The position numbers and the translations under genes were made by a program. DNA of 7,776 nt from an uncultured Collinsella sp. (GTDB lineage: Bacteria > Actinomycetota > Coriobacteriia > Coriobacteriales > Coriobacteriaceae): the NCBI GenBank assembly GCA_902493615.1, contig CABUQK010000095.1, positions 1-7,776 on the forward strand, read 5' to 3'. This document shows positions 1 through 5,275 of the stretch, in pieces. Each line of letters begins with the position of its first letter. Position 1 is the stretch's first letter. The notes below the pieces were generated by a model. It saw only the letters and a program-made list of their open reading frames with translations, did not search any database and was not told the DNA's origin.

Positions 1-10
1 CGACACGCAT

Positions 11-49
11 AAAAAGCCTCCCATTTCTCATGTCCAAGAAATGGGAGGC
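11..49 (-). terminator. Rho-independent terminator after the YitT-family gene
   Basis: A perfect 13-bp stem, GCCTCCCATTTCT (16-28) with AGAAATGGGAGGC (37-49), encloses an 8-nt loop. Read on the minus strand it is followed directly by five T residues (complement of 11-15). This is a canonical intrinsic terminator for leftward transcription. The nearest leftward gene is the YitT-family gene ending at 264, so the transcript would have a 3' tail of about 215 nt that includes two further hairpins. There is no comparable T run on the plus side. Confidence 0.85.
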
Positions 50-137
50 AGTTCAGGAGGGGCCGCGGGGGCGTTCAGCTAACTGCGGGAACGGCCCATT
101 TGCTCAATGTGTTCGGCTGAGATCGGAAATCAACCTC

Positions 138-180
138 CCTACCAAAAGCGACAGCTTCATTTTGGTAGGTTTTATCTGGG
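138..180 (+). repeat. Hairpin repeat, copy A (22-bp identity with 2293-2314)
   Basis: A perfect 10-bp inverted repeat, CCTACCAAAA (138-147) and TTTTGGTAGG (160-169), has a 12-nt loop. On the plus strand it is followed by TTTTATCTGGG. Positions 159-180 are identical over 22 bases to 2293-2314, where a near-identical hairpin sits in the same orientation. In plus-strand RNA this resembles a terminator with a short U run, but no rightward gene precedes it, so I call it a dispersed repeat. Confidence 0.6.
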
Positions 181-182
181 CA

Positions 183-226
183 AACGAGAGCCTCTCGAAA
201 GCAACGGGGCTTTCGGGGGGCTCGTT
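183..226. other. Imperfect two-tier hairpin downstream of the YitT-family gene
   Basis: The outer arms AACGAG (183-188) and CTCGTT (221-226) and the inner arms CGAAAGC (196-202) and GCTTTCG (209-215) can pair in one structure with an asymmetric internal loop. On the minus strand it is followed only by TTTG, so termination here would be weak. It may protect the 3' end of the YitT-family transcript or belong to the adjacent repeat. The role is unknown. Confidence 0.4.
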
Positions 227-263
227 CGGATGGGTTGCGCAGGACCGGCAAAATGCCAATACC

Positions 264-1271
264 CTACTTGCCGTCGTCCTGCTGCAGGCTGTCCTGTTCG
301 CTGAGGCGCGCCTGCCTGCTGGCCATGCGTGCGGGCTTGTCGGGATCGGGAACGGCCGTGGGCATGGGCTCGTCGACATGACCACCCCACCAGCCGCCCA
401 CAAAGTTGAGCGTGTGGAACACATTGATCACGGCGCCGGAATCAACGTCGCACACCAGCTTGATAATGTCCTGACTCTCGTAGGTCGAGACAACGGTGTT
501 CAGCAGGTACATCTTTTCGCGGCTATATCCGCCGACGACCTCGGCGCAGCTAATGCCGTGCTGAAAATGGTTTACGTAGGCAGTCATGACCTCGTCTGCC
601 TTACGCGTCGTGATCTGCAGCGTCACGCGATCGTAGCGACGATAGAAACTGTCGATGGTCTTGGTCGAAATAAACTGGAACACGATGGAATACGCCGCCT
701 TGTCCCAGCCAAACATAAAGCCAAAAATCGCCAGGATAAAGCAGTTGAAACCAAAGATGACGCCCCAGATGGTCTTGCCCGTGTGGTTGGAAACCCACAG
801 CGCGATAAAGTCGGTGCCGCCGGTGGATGCGCCGGATTTAAGTGCGATGGCAGCGCCCAGACCCGAGACCACGCCGCCAAAAATGATGAGCATGATCTTG
901 TCGCCCAAAAATGGAGCGAAGTGAAAGACGTTGAGGAACAGCGACGAGAGCACGACCTGCATCATCGAGAAGATGACGAAGCGCTTGCTAATGCCGCTCC
1001 AGCATAGGAGCGCCACGGGGATGTTGAGCGCGAGCATGCCGAGCGAGATGTCGATATGAACGCCACCCAGCGAGGTAACGCGATCGAGCAGGACCGCAAC
1101 GCCGGTAAGACCGCTCGGAAGCAGGTCGGCGGGCTGAATGAACGCCTGGATCAGGAATGTCTGGAGAACGGCGGAAATCGTGACCGCCACGGCAGTAATG
1201 GCGCGGCGGACGATGGTAAGGCGGCCGAGCACGAGCACGCGGTCCGTGAGCTGATCGATGGCGTTCGCCAC
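264..1271 (-). CDS. YitT/DUF2179-family membrane protein
   Basis: A 335-residue protein read from a GTG start, with a YitT membrane region followed by a DUF2179 domain. An N-terminal cytoplasmic stretch (about 1-22) precedes roughly five or six hydrophobic segments up to about residue 187. The family's glycine-rich loop is present as GASTGGTDFIA (147-157). A soluble DUF2179 region (about 212-295) contains SREKMYLL and the IINVFHTLN-like segment VINVFHTLN (281-289). A polar tail of about 40 residues (296-335) is rich in Asp, Pro, Arg and Gln and is longer than usual. YitT proteins are common, poorly understood membrane proteins; transport is suspected but no substrate is established. The gene appears monocistronic, with its own extended -10 promoter and a strong downstream terminator. 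The family call is secure; the function is not. Confidence 0.9.
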   Translation of the reverse strand: MANAIDQLTDRVLVLGRLTIVRRAITAVAVTISAVLQTFLIQAFIQPADLLPSGLTGVAVLLDRVTSLGGVHIDISLGMLALNIPVALLCWSGISKRFVIFSMMQVVLSSLFLNVFHFAPFLGDKIMLIIFGGVVSGLGAAIALKSGASTGGTDFIALWVSNHTGKTIWGVIFGFNCFILAIFGFMFGWDKAAYSIVFQFISTKTIDSFYRRYDRVTLQITTRKADEVMTAYVNHFQHGISCAEVVGGYSREKMYLLNTVVSTYESQDIIKLVCDVDSGAVINVFHTLNFVGGWWGGHVDEPMPTAVPDPDKPARMASRQARLSEQDSLQQDDGK

Positions 1272-1276
1272 GCGGG

Positions 1277-1283
1277 CTCCTTT
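1277..1283 (-). promoter_or_regulatory. Ribosome binding site fixing the GTG start of the YitT-family gene
   Basis: The minus strand reads AAAGGAG followed by 5 nt (CCCGC) and then GTG at 1271. The longer in-frame TTG start at 1292 lies upstream of this site and has no Shine-Dalgarno of its own, so the GTG is preferred. Confidence 0.75.
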
Positions 1284-1316
1284 CGAAGGCAAATCTGGTT
1301 GTGAGGCATGTCGGCG

Positions 1317-1325
1317 ATTGTAGCA
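1317..1325 (-). promoter_or_regulatory. Extended -10 promoter for the YitT-family gene
   Basis: The minus strand reads TGCTACAAT, which is an extended -10 (TGn) followed by TACAAT, a one-mismatch match to TATAAT. Transcription would start near 1310, giving a leader of about 40 nt before the GTG. No good -35 lies at 17 nt (TTGAAG is 20 nt away), which fits an extended -10 promoter. Confidence 0.5.
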
Positions 1326-1409
1326 CGGAGCATGCGGGGGCGCTTCAATTCACCCTCCCTCGACAACCAAAGCGGGACCAGCAACTCCACGACCAAAGGC
1401 CCAAATAAC

Positions 1410-1528
1410 AAGTGAGTAGACTTTACGCGACCTGCAGAGCACACCCAAAACCGCCACCCCTGTGACCTGCGGTTTTACTAGAGCAGATGCGCTTTGTGCT
1501 CGTCTTGCACCAAAAAGTCTACTCACTT
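1410..1528. repeat. 119-bp nested inverted-repeat element (MITE-like or structured RNA)
   Basis: The terminal arms AAGTGAGTAGACTTT (1410-1424) and AAAGTCTACTCACTT (1514-1528) are perfect 15-bp inverted repeats. Inside them lies a second perfect pair, GAGCACA (1437-1443) and TGTGCTC (1495-1501). Innermost is a third, AAAACCGC (1447-1454) and GCGGTTTT (1469-1476). All three are concentric, so one long hairpin can form on either strand. A diverged copy of the left arm with flanks occurs at 2391-2416. The layout fits a small non-autonomous element or a conserved structured RNA. No target-site duplication is clear. Confidence 0.65.
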
Positions 1529-1574
1529 AGTCCGAATCGAAGCCAAACGGATCCAAATAGATGACAAATTAAGC

Positions 1575-1622
1575 CAATCCGCAGCAAAAGACGCGTGAAT
1601 CAGTGCTTCTCGCGGCGGATTG
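1575..1622 (-). terminator. Terminator-like hairpin after the HAD phosphatase gene
   Basis: The minus strand carries CAATCCGC (1622-1615), a 32-nt loop that can itself pair CGCG with CGCG, and GCGGATTG (1582-1575), then GCTTAATTTGT. The stem begins 3 nt after the HAD stop codon. The perfect 8-bp stem and nearby Ts suggest transcript termination, but the loop is long and the T run is interrupted, so it may be weak. Confidence 0.35.
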
Positions 1623-1625
1623 ACA

Positions 1626-2255
1626 CTACAAAGCGGCCAAAATGTCGGTCAGATTATCGATAACGACATCGGCTCGCGATTGATCGAGGTTGACACCCTC
1701 GTGCGGACGCAGCGCCAGGACGCGGGCGCCGGAGCGCTTACCAGCCTCGATGCCCAAAGGCGAATCCTCTATAACCAGGCACTCGGCAGGCTCCACCCCT
1801 AGCGCCTCCATGGCACGCAGGTAGATCTCGGGGTCGGGCTTAAACGCACTGCACTCGTGACCGCTGATGGTGTAGTCCAGCACGTCGGCGATACCGGCAA
1901 TCTCCACCAGCTCGTCGATCAACTCGCGATAGGACGAGCTCGCGATGGCACACTTCACGCCGCGCTCGTGCAGTGCGCGCATCACCGGCTCCGTCTGCTC
2001 GTTGAGCAGCTCGGCATACGGAACGGGATGGTCCGGGCTATAGACCTGCTTGTACTCCACGCGCAGACGCTCGCGCAGCTCAACATCGTCGGGCACCAGC
2101 GCCTCCCAAATGGCAGGCTCGTTAGACCCCGAAAGATCGGGGATCTCGTCAAAGTGGAAGCCCTTCTCCTCCATAAACGCCACGCGACGACGGTTGTAGA
2201 ACCACTCGGTATCGACCAGCACGCCGTCCATATCAAACAGCACTGCCTTGATCAT
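1626..2255 (-). CDS. HAD-superfamily phosphatase (beta-phosphoglucomutase-like subfamily)
   Basis: A 209-residue cytoplasmic hydrolase of typical length for the group. Motif I is FDMDGVLVDTE (7-17), with nucleophile Asp8 and acid/base Asp10. A helical cap follows (about 15-85). Motif II is the Ser run in CAIASSS (102-108), motif III is Lys139 in FKPDPEIY, and motif IV is VIEDSPLGIEAG (161-172) with Glu163 and Asp164. All catalytic elements are intact. Such enzymes dephosphorylate small sugar phosphates or similar metabolites; the exact substrate cannot be read from sequence. The ATG at 2255 is chosen because GGGAGGAG lies about 6 nt upstream, while the ATG at 2261 directly abuts that site. 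The gene is separated from the upstream SIS/PTS unit by a strong terminator, so a shared pathway is possible but not shown. A true mutase is less likely than a phosphatase but is not excluded. Confidence 0.88.
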   Translation of the reverse strand: MIKAVLFDMDGVLVDTEWFYNRRRVAFMEEKGFHFDEIPDLSGSNEPAIWEALVPDDVELRERLRVEYKQVYSPDHPVPYAELLNEQTEPVMRALHERGVKCAIASSSYRELIDELVEIAGIADVLDYTISGHECSAFKPDPEIYLRAMEALGVEPAECLVIEDSPLGIEAGKRSGARVLALRPHEGVNLDQSRADVVIDNLTDILAAL

Positions 2256-2261
2256 ACGCAT

Positions 2262-2269
2262 CTCCTCCC
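2262..2269 (-). promoter_or_regulatory. Ribosome binding site of the HAD phosphatase gene
   Basis: The minus strand reads GGGAGGAG, then ATGCGT, then the start ATG at 2255. The site is too close to the ATG at 2261 to serve it. The right arm of repeat copy B (2271-2280) ends one base upstream, so folding of that repeat in the leader could influence access to this site. Confidence 0.7.
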
Positions 2270-2270
2270 A

Positions 2271-2314
2271 CCTGCCAAAAAGGGTCAGGTTTATTTTGGT
2301 AGGTTTTATCTGGG
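2271..2314 (+). repeat. Hairpin repeat, copy B, in the HAD gene leader
   Basis: CCTGCCAAAA (2271-2280) and TTTTGGTAGG (2294-2303) form a 10-bp stem with one G.U wobble in plus-strand RNA (an A.C mismatch on the minus strand). The loop contains GGGTCAGGTT. Positions 2293-2314 are identical over 22 bases to 159-180. The hairpin sits just before the Shine-Dalgarno sequence of the HAD gene. No clear -35/-10 promoter for that gene was found around it. Confidence 0.6.
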
Positions 2315-2348
2315 ATTTGCGACGCGACAGACACGCCCTCCCCAGAGC

Positions 2349-2381
2349 AAAAAAGGGGACGGGGCGCAAACCCCATCCCCT
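2349..2381 (-). terminator. Rho-independent terminator of the PTS/SIS unit
   Basis: On the minus strand an 11-bp GC-rich stem, AGGGGATGGGG (2381-2371) with CCCCGTCCCCT (2364-2354), including one G.U pair, closes a 6-nt loop. It is followed by five more Ts (2353-2349). It lies 34 nt past the SIS gene stop and should end that transcript before the HAD gene. Confidence 0.85.
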
Positions 2382-2390
2382 CTCAATCAA

Positions 2391-2416
2391 CCCGTAAGGT
2401 CTACTTACTTGTGATT
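2391..2416 (-). repeat. Solo diverged arm of the 1410-1528 element
   Basis: Read on the minus strand, this 26-nt stretch matches plus-strand positions 1404-1429 at 22 of 26 bases, covering the AAGTGAGTAGACTT arm plus flanking bases on both sides. It overlaps the stop codon of the SIS gene and runs into the spacer before the terminator. No partner arm was found nearby. Confidence 0.5.
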
Positions 2417-3398
2417 AGTAGGAAAGCTTCCACATGTAGCGACGCATGGTCAGCGGATGCTGACGGGCCTCGGCGATCTGGTTGCCGTACTCGCGCATAA
2501 CGGCGAGGTGCAGCAGCGGGTTGAAGTAGGTGACGACGCTCGCGGGCACGGCGTCAGCCAGGCCGTAGTCCTTGGAGTCGATCAGAGCGACCTTGGCGCC
2601 CATGCGCTCAAGGAAGGTGAGGGCGCGGGCGTCCATCGGACGGGTAGCGCCATCGGACATGAAGAAGACGTAGGGCTTACCCTCGGTGGAAACCTCGAAC
2701 GGGCCGTGGAAGTACTCGCCGGTGTTGTAGGCGGCGGCGTCGATCCACTGCATCTCGGTGAACAGGAAGGCGGCGTGAGAGTAAGCCATCTTCTCGGAGG
2801 CACCAGAGGCCATGAAGTAAATCATCTTGTCGTCCTTGAAGTCCTCAGCGAACTTCTTGGCGAGCTTCTTGCAGGACTGAGCAGCGTTCTCGCAGAGATC
2901 GAAGACGTTGGTGAGGCCGGTGATCATGTCGTCGTACTTGTCATACCCCTCGGTCTGCTGAAGGATCTCGAGAGCAAGAGCGATGGCATAGCCGGGCTTC
3001 TCGCACTTGGCAGCGAAGTTGGCGTGGAAGCCGTGAACGATGACGTAGTCAGCGTCGACGGTCAGAGCGGAGCCAGCCTTGTTGGTGAGGGAGACGACCG
3101 GGCAGTTGTGCTTCTTGGCGGTCTTGTTGGCCTCGACGGTCTCGGGCGTGGAGCCACCGAGGGAGCAGGTGATCACGAAGGTGTGCTCGTTGACCCAGGA
3201 AGGCGTGTCGTAGTTGAACTCGTTAGCGGTGAAGATCTGAACGTTCAGCTTGTCCGTGTTGTTGGCCAGGAAGTACTTGGCGGGGTACAGGTCGGACATG
3301 GAAGCACCGCAGCCGACGAAGGCGACACTGTGGATCTCGTGGTTGGACAGGACGTCAGCGACGATCTGCTTAGGGAGGTTAAGGTCGATCTCGTACAT
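2415..3398 (-). CDS. Two-SIS-domain sugar-amine 6-phosphate deglycase/isomerase (FrlB/FraB/Gfr-like)
   Basis: A 327-residue cytoplasmic protein with tandem sugar-isomerase (SIS) domains, about 22-125 and 188-300. The first holds VGCGAS (28-33) and the phosphate-binding Ser/Thr loop SLGGSTPE (79-86). The second holds GEYFHGPFE (227-235), the family motif with a Glu and a His in the active site. The protein lacks the glutaminase domain of GlmS, and its length fits FrlB-type deglycases, which split fructosamine 6-phosphates into glucose 6-phosphate and an amine or amino acid. The C-terminal RRYMWKLSY resembles endings in that group (from memory). It follows EIID of a mannose-family PTS by 199 bp, as in Gfr-type loci for fructoselysine/glucoselysine, which supports action on the PTS product. 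An AgaS-like aminosugar isomerase/deaminase is the main alternative. The substrate is inferred, not shown. Confidence 0.8.
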   Translation of the reverse strand: MYEIDLNLPKQIVADVLSNHEIHSVAFVGCGASMSDLYPAKYFLANNTDKLNVQIFTANEFNYDTPSWVNEHTFVITCSLGGSTPETVEANKTAKKHNCPVVSLTNKAGSALTVDADYVIVHGFHANFAAKCEKPGYAIALALEILQQTEGYDKYDDMITGLTNVFDLCENAAQSCKKLAKKFAEDFKDDKMIYFMASGASEKMAYSHAAFLFTEMQWIDAAAYNTGEYFHGPFEVSTEGKPYVFFMSDGATRPMDARALTFLERMGAKVALIDSKDYGLADAVPASVVTYFNPLLHLAVMREYGNQIAEARQHPLTMRRYMWKLSY

Positions 3399-3407
3399 CT
3401 GACACAT

Positions 3408-3413
3408 TCCTTT
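3408..3413 (-). promoter_or_regulatory. Ribosome binding site deciding the SIS gene start
   Basis: The minus strand reads AAAGGA, then 9 nt, then ATG at 3398 (MYEIDL). The in-frame ATG at 3407 abuts this site and is too close to use it. Frames open further upstream, but they run into the palindromic intergenic DNA and have no matching site. Confidence 0.65.
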
Positions 3414-3488
3414 CGATTTTTGCGGCGCCACATTGCCGGGCGCTCGCAGGGTTACCGTGGTTTGGACCGAGTCGCCGGCCCGTTGAGG

Positions 3489-3519
3489 ATGCGACAAGGG
3501 GACTGTCCCATTGTCGCAT
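3489..3519. repeat. 31-bp REP-like palindrome between EIID and SIS genes
   Basis: ATGCGACAAGGGGAC (3489-3503) and GTCCCATTGTCGCAT (3505-3519) pair at 14 of 15 positions around a single central T. The plus side continues TTTTGGG; the minus side has no T run. The GGGGAC/GTCCC core recalls the arms at 7579-7647. It is likely a dispersed palindromic repeat rather than a terminator of the operon. Confidence 0.6.
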
Positions 3520-3532
3520 TTTGGGAATGGAA

Positions 3533-3572
3533 GCCTGCCTGGGGTATGGGATGCCAGGCAGGCCCCCGGGGG
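3533..3572. other. GC-rich hairpin in the EIID-SIS spacer (possible mRNA processing or stability element)
   Basis: A perfect 10-bp stem, GCCTGCCTGG (3533-3542) with CCAGGCAGGC (3554-3563), has an 11-nt loop. It is joined to a perfect CCCCCGGGGG palindrome (3563-3572). On the minus strand the stem is followed by TTCCATTCCC, a poor T run, so efficient termination is unlikely. Its place 25 nt past the EIID stop suggests it protects the upstream PTS mRNA or dampens read-through into the SIS gene (inference). Confidence 0.5.
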
Positions 3573-3597
3573 AAAGCGGTTAGACGCTTGGTCGCGA

Positions 3598-4431
3598 CTA
3601 GGCCAGGATGCCGGCCGCGGAGAGGGCGATGCCGCCCACGATGGCGATCACGAGAAGCCAACCGGTGTTGACGTTCTTCTTGATGAGCCAGTACATAAGG
3701 CCGGTGAGGCCAAGGGAGATCATCTGGGGCATCATGCCGTCCAGGATGTCCTGGATAACGACGGTGCCCTCAGCGAACTGCAGCGGGGTGGTAGCGCCGA
3801 TCAGCGTAGCGATCATGCCGCCCACGGACATAAGACCCACGATGCCGCAGACATACATGAGCTTCTCCATGAGGTCGCCGCCCTGAAGCTTGCTCAGGTA
3901 CTCGTGGCCGCCCTGATAGCCCATCTTGGCTGCGAACCAAGTGATCAGCACAGAGGGGACGATGGAGATGAGCATGGCCAGGATCGGGCCCATGATGGAG
4001 CCCTGCTGAGCCAGCTGAACGCCCAGGCCAAAGGCGATAACGCGGATGGTGCCCTGGAAGAAGGAGTCACCGATACCGGAAAGCGGACCCATGAGGGAGG
4101 TCTTGACCGCGTTGATCGAATCGGGATCGAAGTTCTCGGGATTCTTGGCGTACTCCTCCTCCATGGAGGCGGAGAGGCCCAGAATGAAAGCGCTCGTCTG
4201 CGGGGTGCAGTTGTAGAACGCCATGTGACGGTGGTAAGCCTCTTTCTTAGCAGCGAGCTGCTTGGGGTCGGACTCATCCGGATAGAGGCGATCGAGCGTG
4301 GGAACCATGCCGTAGAGGAAGCCCATGTTCATCTGACGCTCGTAGTTCCAAGAGGCCTGGATGGCCCAGGAGCGCCAGAAGAACTGGCTGACCTTCTTGT
4401 TCAGGGACACGTCCTTGGTTGCGGTTGCCAT
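3598..4431 (-). CDS. PTS mannose/fructose/sorbose-family EIID membrane component
   Basis: A 277-residue protein that, with EIIC, forms the membrane channel of a mannose-family phosphotransferase system. Family signatures are NYERQMNMGFLYGMVP (29-44), FYNCTPQTSAFILGL (72-86, the usual phenylalanine-asparagine/proline element), and SLMGPLSGIGDSFF (112-125). The N-terminal half is amphipathic. Hydrophobic segments lie at about 129-170, 193-212, 235-251 and 257-275, with the last ending at the C-terminus as in the family. The start at 4431 has AAGGAGG 8 nt upstream, and that site overlaps the EIIC stop codon, so translation of the two is probably coupled. The substrate cannot be read from this subunit alone; the neighbouring SIS enzyme points to a phosphorylated sugar or sugar-amine. 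Confidence 0.93.
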   Translation of the reverse strand: MATATKDVSLNKKVSQFFWRSWAIQASWNYERQMNMGFLYGMVPTLDRLYPDESDPKQLAAKKEAYHRHMAFYNCTPQTSAFILGLSASMEEEYAKNPENFDPDSINAVKTSLMGPLSGIGDSFFQGTIRVIAFGLGVQLAQQGSIMGPILAMLISIVPSVLITWFAAKMGYQGGHEYLSKLQGGDLMEKLMYVCGIVGLMSVGGMIATLIGATTPLQFAEGTVVIQDILDGMMPQMISLGLTGLMYWLIKKNVNTGWLLVIAIVGGIALSAAGILA

Positions 4432-4439
4432 AGTGTGTT

Positions 4440-4446
4440 CCTCCTT
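4440..4446 (-). promoter_or_regulatory. EIID ribosome binding site overlapping the EIIC stop codon
   Basis: The minus strand reads TAAGGAGG, where TAA is the EIIC stop (4447-4445) and AAGGAGG is the EIID Shine-Dalgarno, 8 nt before its ATG. The overlap implies translational coupling and balanced EIIC:EIID synthesis. Confidence 0.75.
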
Positions 4447-5239
4447 AGTCTTCGTCGTCTTCGAGCGGATCGTAGTCGGAATCGACACCGGCGGCTGCAT
4501 GGGAACCGTTGAACTTGAAGCCCATGAAGACGACAGCCAGGCACACACCGATCAGAGCGACCGCGATGACGGACAGGTTGAGGTAAGCGGCGAGCAGGAA
4601 ACCGATGAACAGGAACGGAGTCATACCCTTCTTGATCATCATGGTGAGCAGCAGGGCCAAGCCGTAGGCGGTCATGATCTTGGTCGAAACGTTAAGACCA
4701 GTGGACAGCCACTCGGGAACCATGTTGACGATGGCCTGAACCAGGTCGGTGCCAACAAAGACGGCGAGGAAGATCGGCAGGAAGTACATGACGGCGTACA
4801 GACCGGAGCCGGCGCAGATGTGCATGCGGTAGGCGGTCTTGAACTTTCCGTTATCGATCGCGCTATCTGCCACATGGGTGAGGGCGGCGATGATGGAACG
4901 GAACACGATGCCGAGGAGCTGACCCAGGACGGCGACCGGGATGGCGATCGTCATGGCGGTCTCGGCGGAAGCATCGGTCAGGCACGCAAAGGCAGCGGCC
5001 ACGATGCCGCCCAGGACCATATCGGGCGGAACGGCAGCGCCGACCTGCACCAGGCCCATGGACACGAGCTCGACGGCGGCACCGACGGCAAGGCCGGTGG
5101 GCACATCGCCCAGCAGCAGACCGACGAGCGTAGCGCCAACGAGGGGCTGCTCGAAGTTAAGACGACCGAGCAGGCGGGAGTCCCACATGCAGAACACGCC
5201 GACGAGGCCGACGAGCACCGCACTGATGAACGTATTCAT
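4445..5239 (-). CDS. PTS mannose/fructose/sorbose-family EIIC permease component
   Basis: A 264-residue multi-spanning membrane protein that binds and translocates the sugar together with EIID. The N-terminal signature region runs from WDSRLLGRLNFEQPLVGA (19-36) through LLLGDVPTGLAVGAAVELV (41-59) to GAAVPPDMVLGG (67-78). Further hydrophobic segments lie at about 94-119, 142-163, 187-201 and 207-242. The tail is strongly acidic (DSDYDPLEDDED, 253-264), which is unremarkable for a cytoplasmic end but more charged than many homologues. The ATG at 5239 is preceded by AAAGGAG with 6 nt spacing. It lies 36 bp after EIIAB and 13 bp before EIID, clearly one operon. Confidence 0.93.
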   Translation of the reverse strand: MNTFISAVLVGLVGVFCMWDSRLLGRLNFEQPLVGATLVGLLLGDVPTGLAVGAAVELVSMGLVQVGAAVPPDMVLGGIVAAAFACLTDASAETAMTIAIPVAVLGQLLGIVFRSIIAALTHVADSAIDNGKFKTAYRMHICAGSGLYAVMYFLPIFLAVFVGTDLVQAIVNMVPEWLSTGLNVSTKIMTAYGLALLLTMMIKKGMTPFLFIGFLLAAYLNLSVIAVALIGVCLAVVFMGFKFNGSHAAAGVDSDYDPLEDDED

Positions 5240-5256
5240 ACCCTTCTCCTTTCAGT

Positions 5257-5270
5257 CAGGCAAAAGCCTG
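5257..5270. other. Small hairpin between EIIAB and EIIC genes
   Basis: CAGGC (5257-5261) and GCCTG (5266-5270) form a perfect 5-bp stem with a 4-nt loop in the 36-bp spacer, just upstream of the EIIC Shine-Dalgarno site. It could tune stability or translation between the soluble and membrane subunits. It is short enough to be chance. Confidence 0.3.
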
Positions 5271-5275
5271 GTTGA

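Larger units (their letters stand above)
1272..1625. other. 354-bp intergenic region with no gene
   Basis: No plausible reading frame with a ribosome binding site was found on either strand. From left to right it holds the YitT-family leader and promoter (to about 1325), about 80 bp with nothing recognised, a nested inverted-repeat element (1410-1528), about 45 bp of AT-richer sequence, and a terminator-like hairpin (1575-1622) just after the HAD gene. Confidence 0.7.

Noticed and set aside
138..180. Rightward intrinsic terminator
   Set aside because: The hairpin plus TTTT fits on the plus strand, but no rightward gene exists upstream and the same sequence recurs as a repeat at 2271-2314.
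30..1007. A 325-codon plus-strand frame opposite the YitT-family gene
   Set aside because: It begins inside the terminator hairpin, has no ribosome binding site, and opposes a gene with a convincing family match.
2256..2390. Longer N-terminus for the HAD phosphatase
   Set aside because: The added residues are encoded by the dispersed repeat and terminator stem, and the Shine-Dalgarno site supports the ATG at 2255.
1410..2416. CRISPR array from the recurring AAGTGAGTAGACTT motif
   Set aside because: There are only three copies in mixed orientation with irregular spacing, and no cas genes.
3399..3497. Longer N-terminus for the SIS protein
   Set aside because: The added 33 residues come from palindromic intergenic DNA and precede the AAAGGA site; SIS homologues start near the MYEIDL position.
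2457..3671. Long open frame of about 404 codons on the plus strand opposite the SIS gene
   Set aside because: It is antisense to a gene with clear SIS motifs, is low-complexity in Gly, Val, Asp and Glu, has no recognisable domain, and lacks a Shine-Dalgarno site. Such frames are common shadows in GC-rich DNA.
3511..5275. Two further long plus-strand frames opposite EIID and EIIC
   Set aside because: Their His/Asp/Gly/Gln-rich translations look like antisense readings of membrane-protein codons; no start signals or family features were seen.
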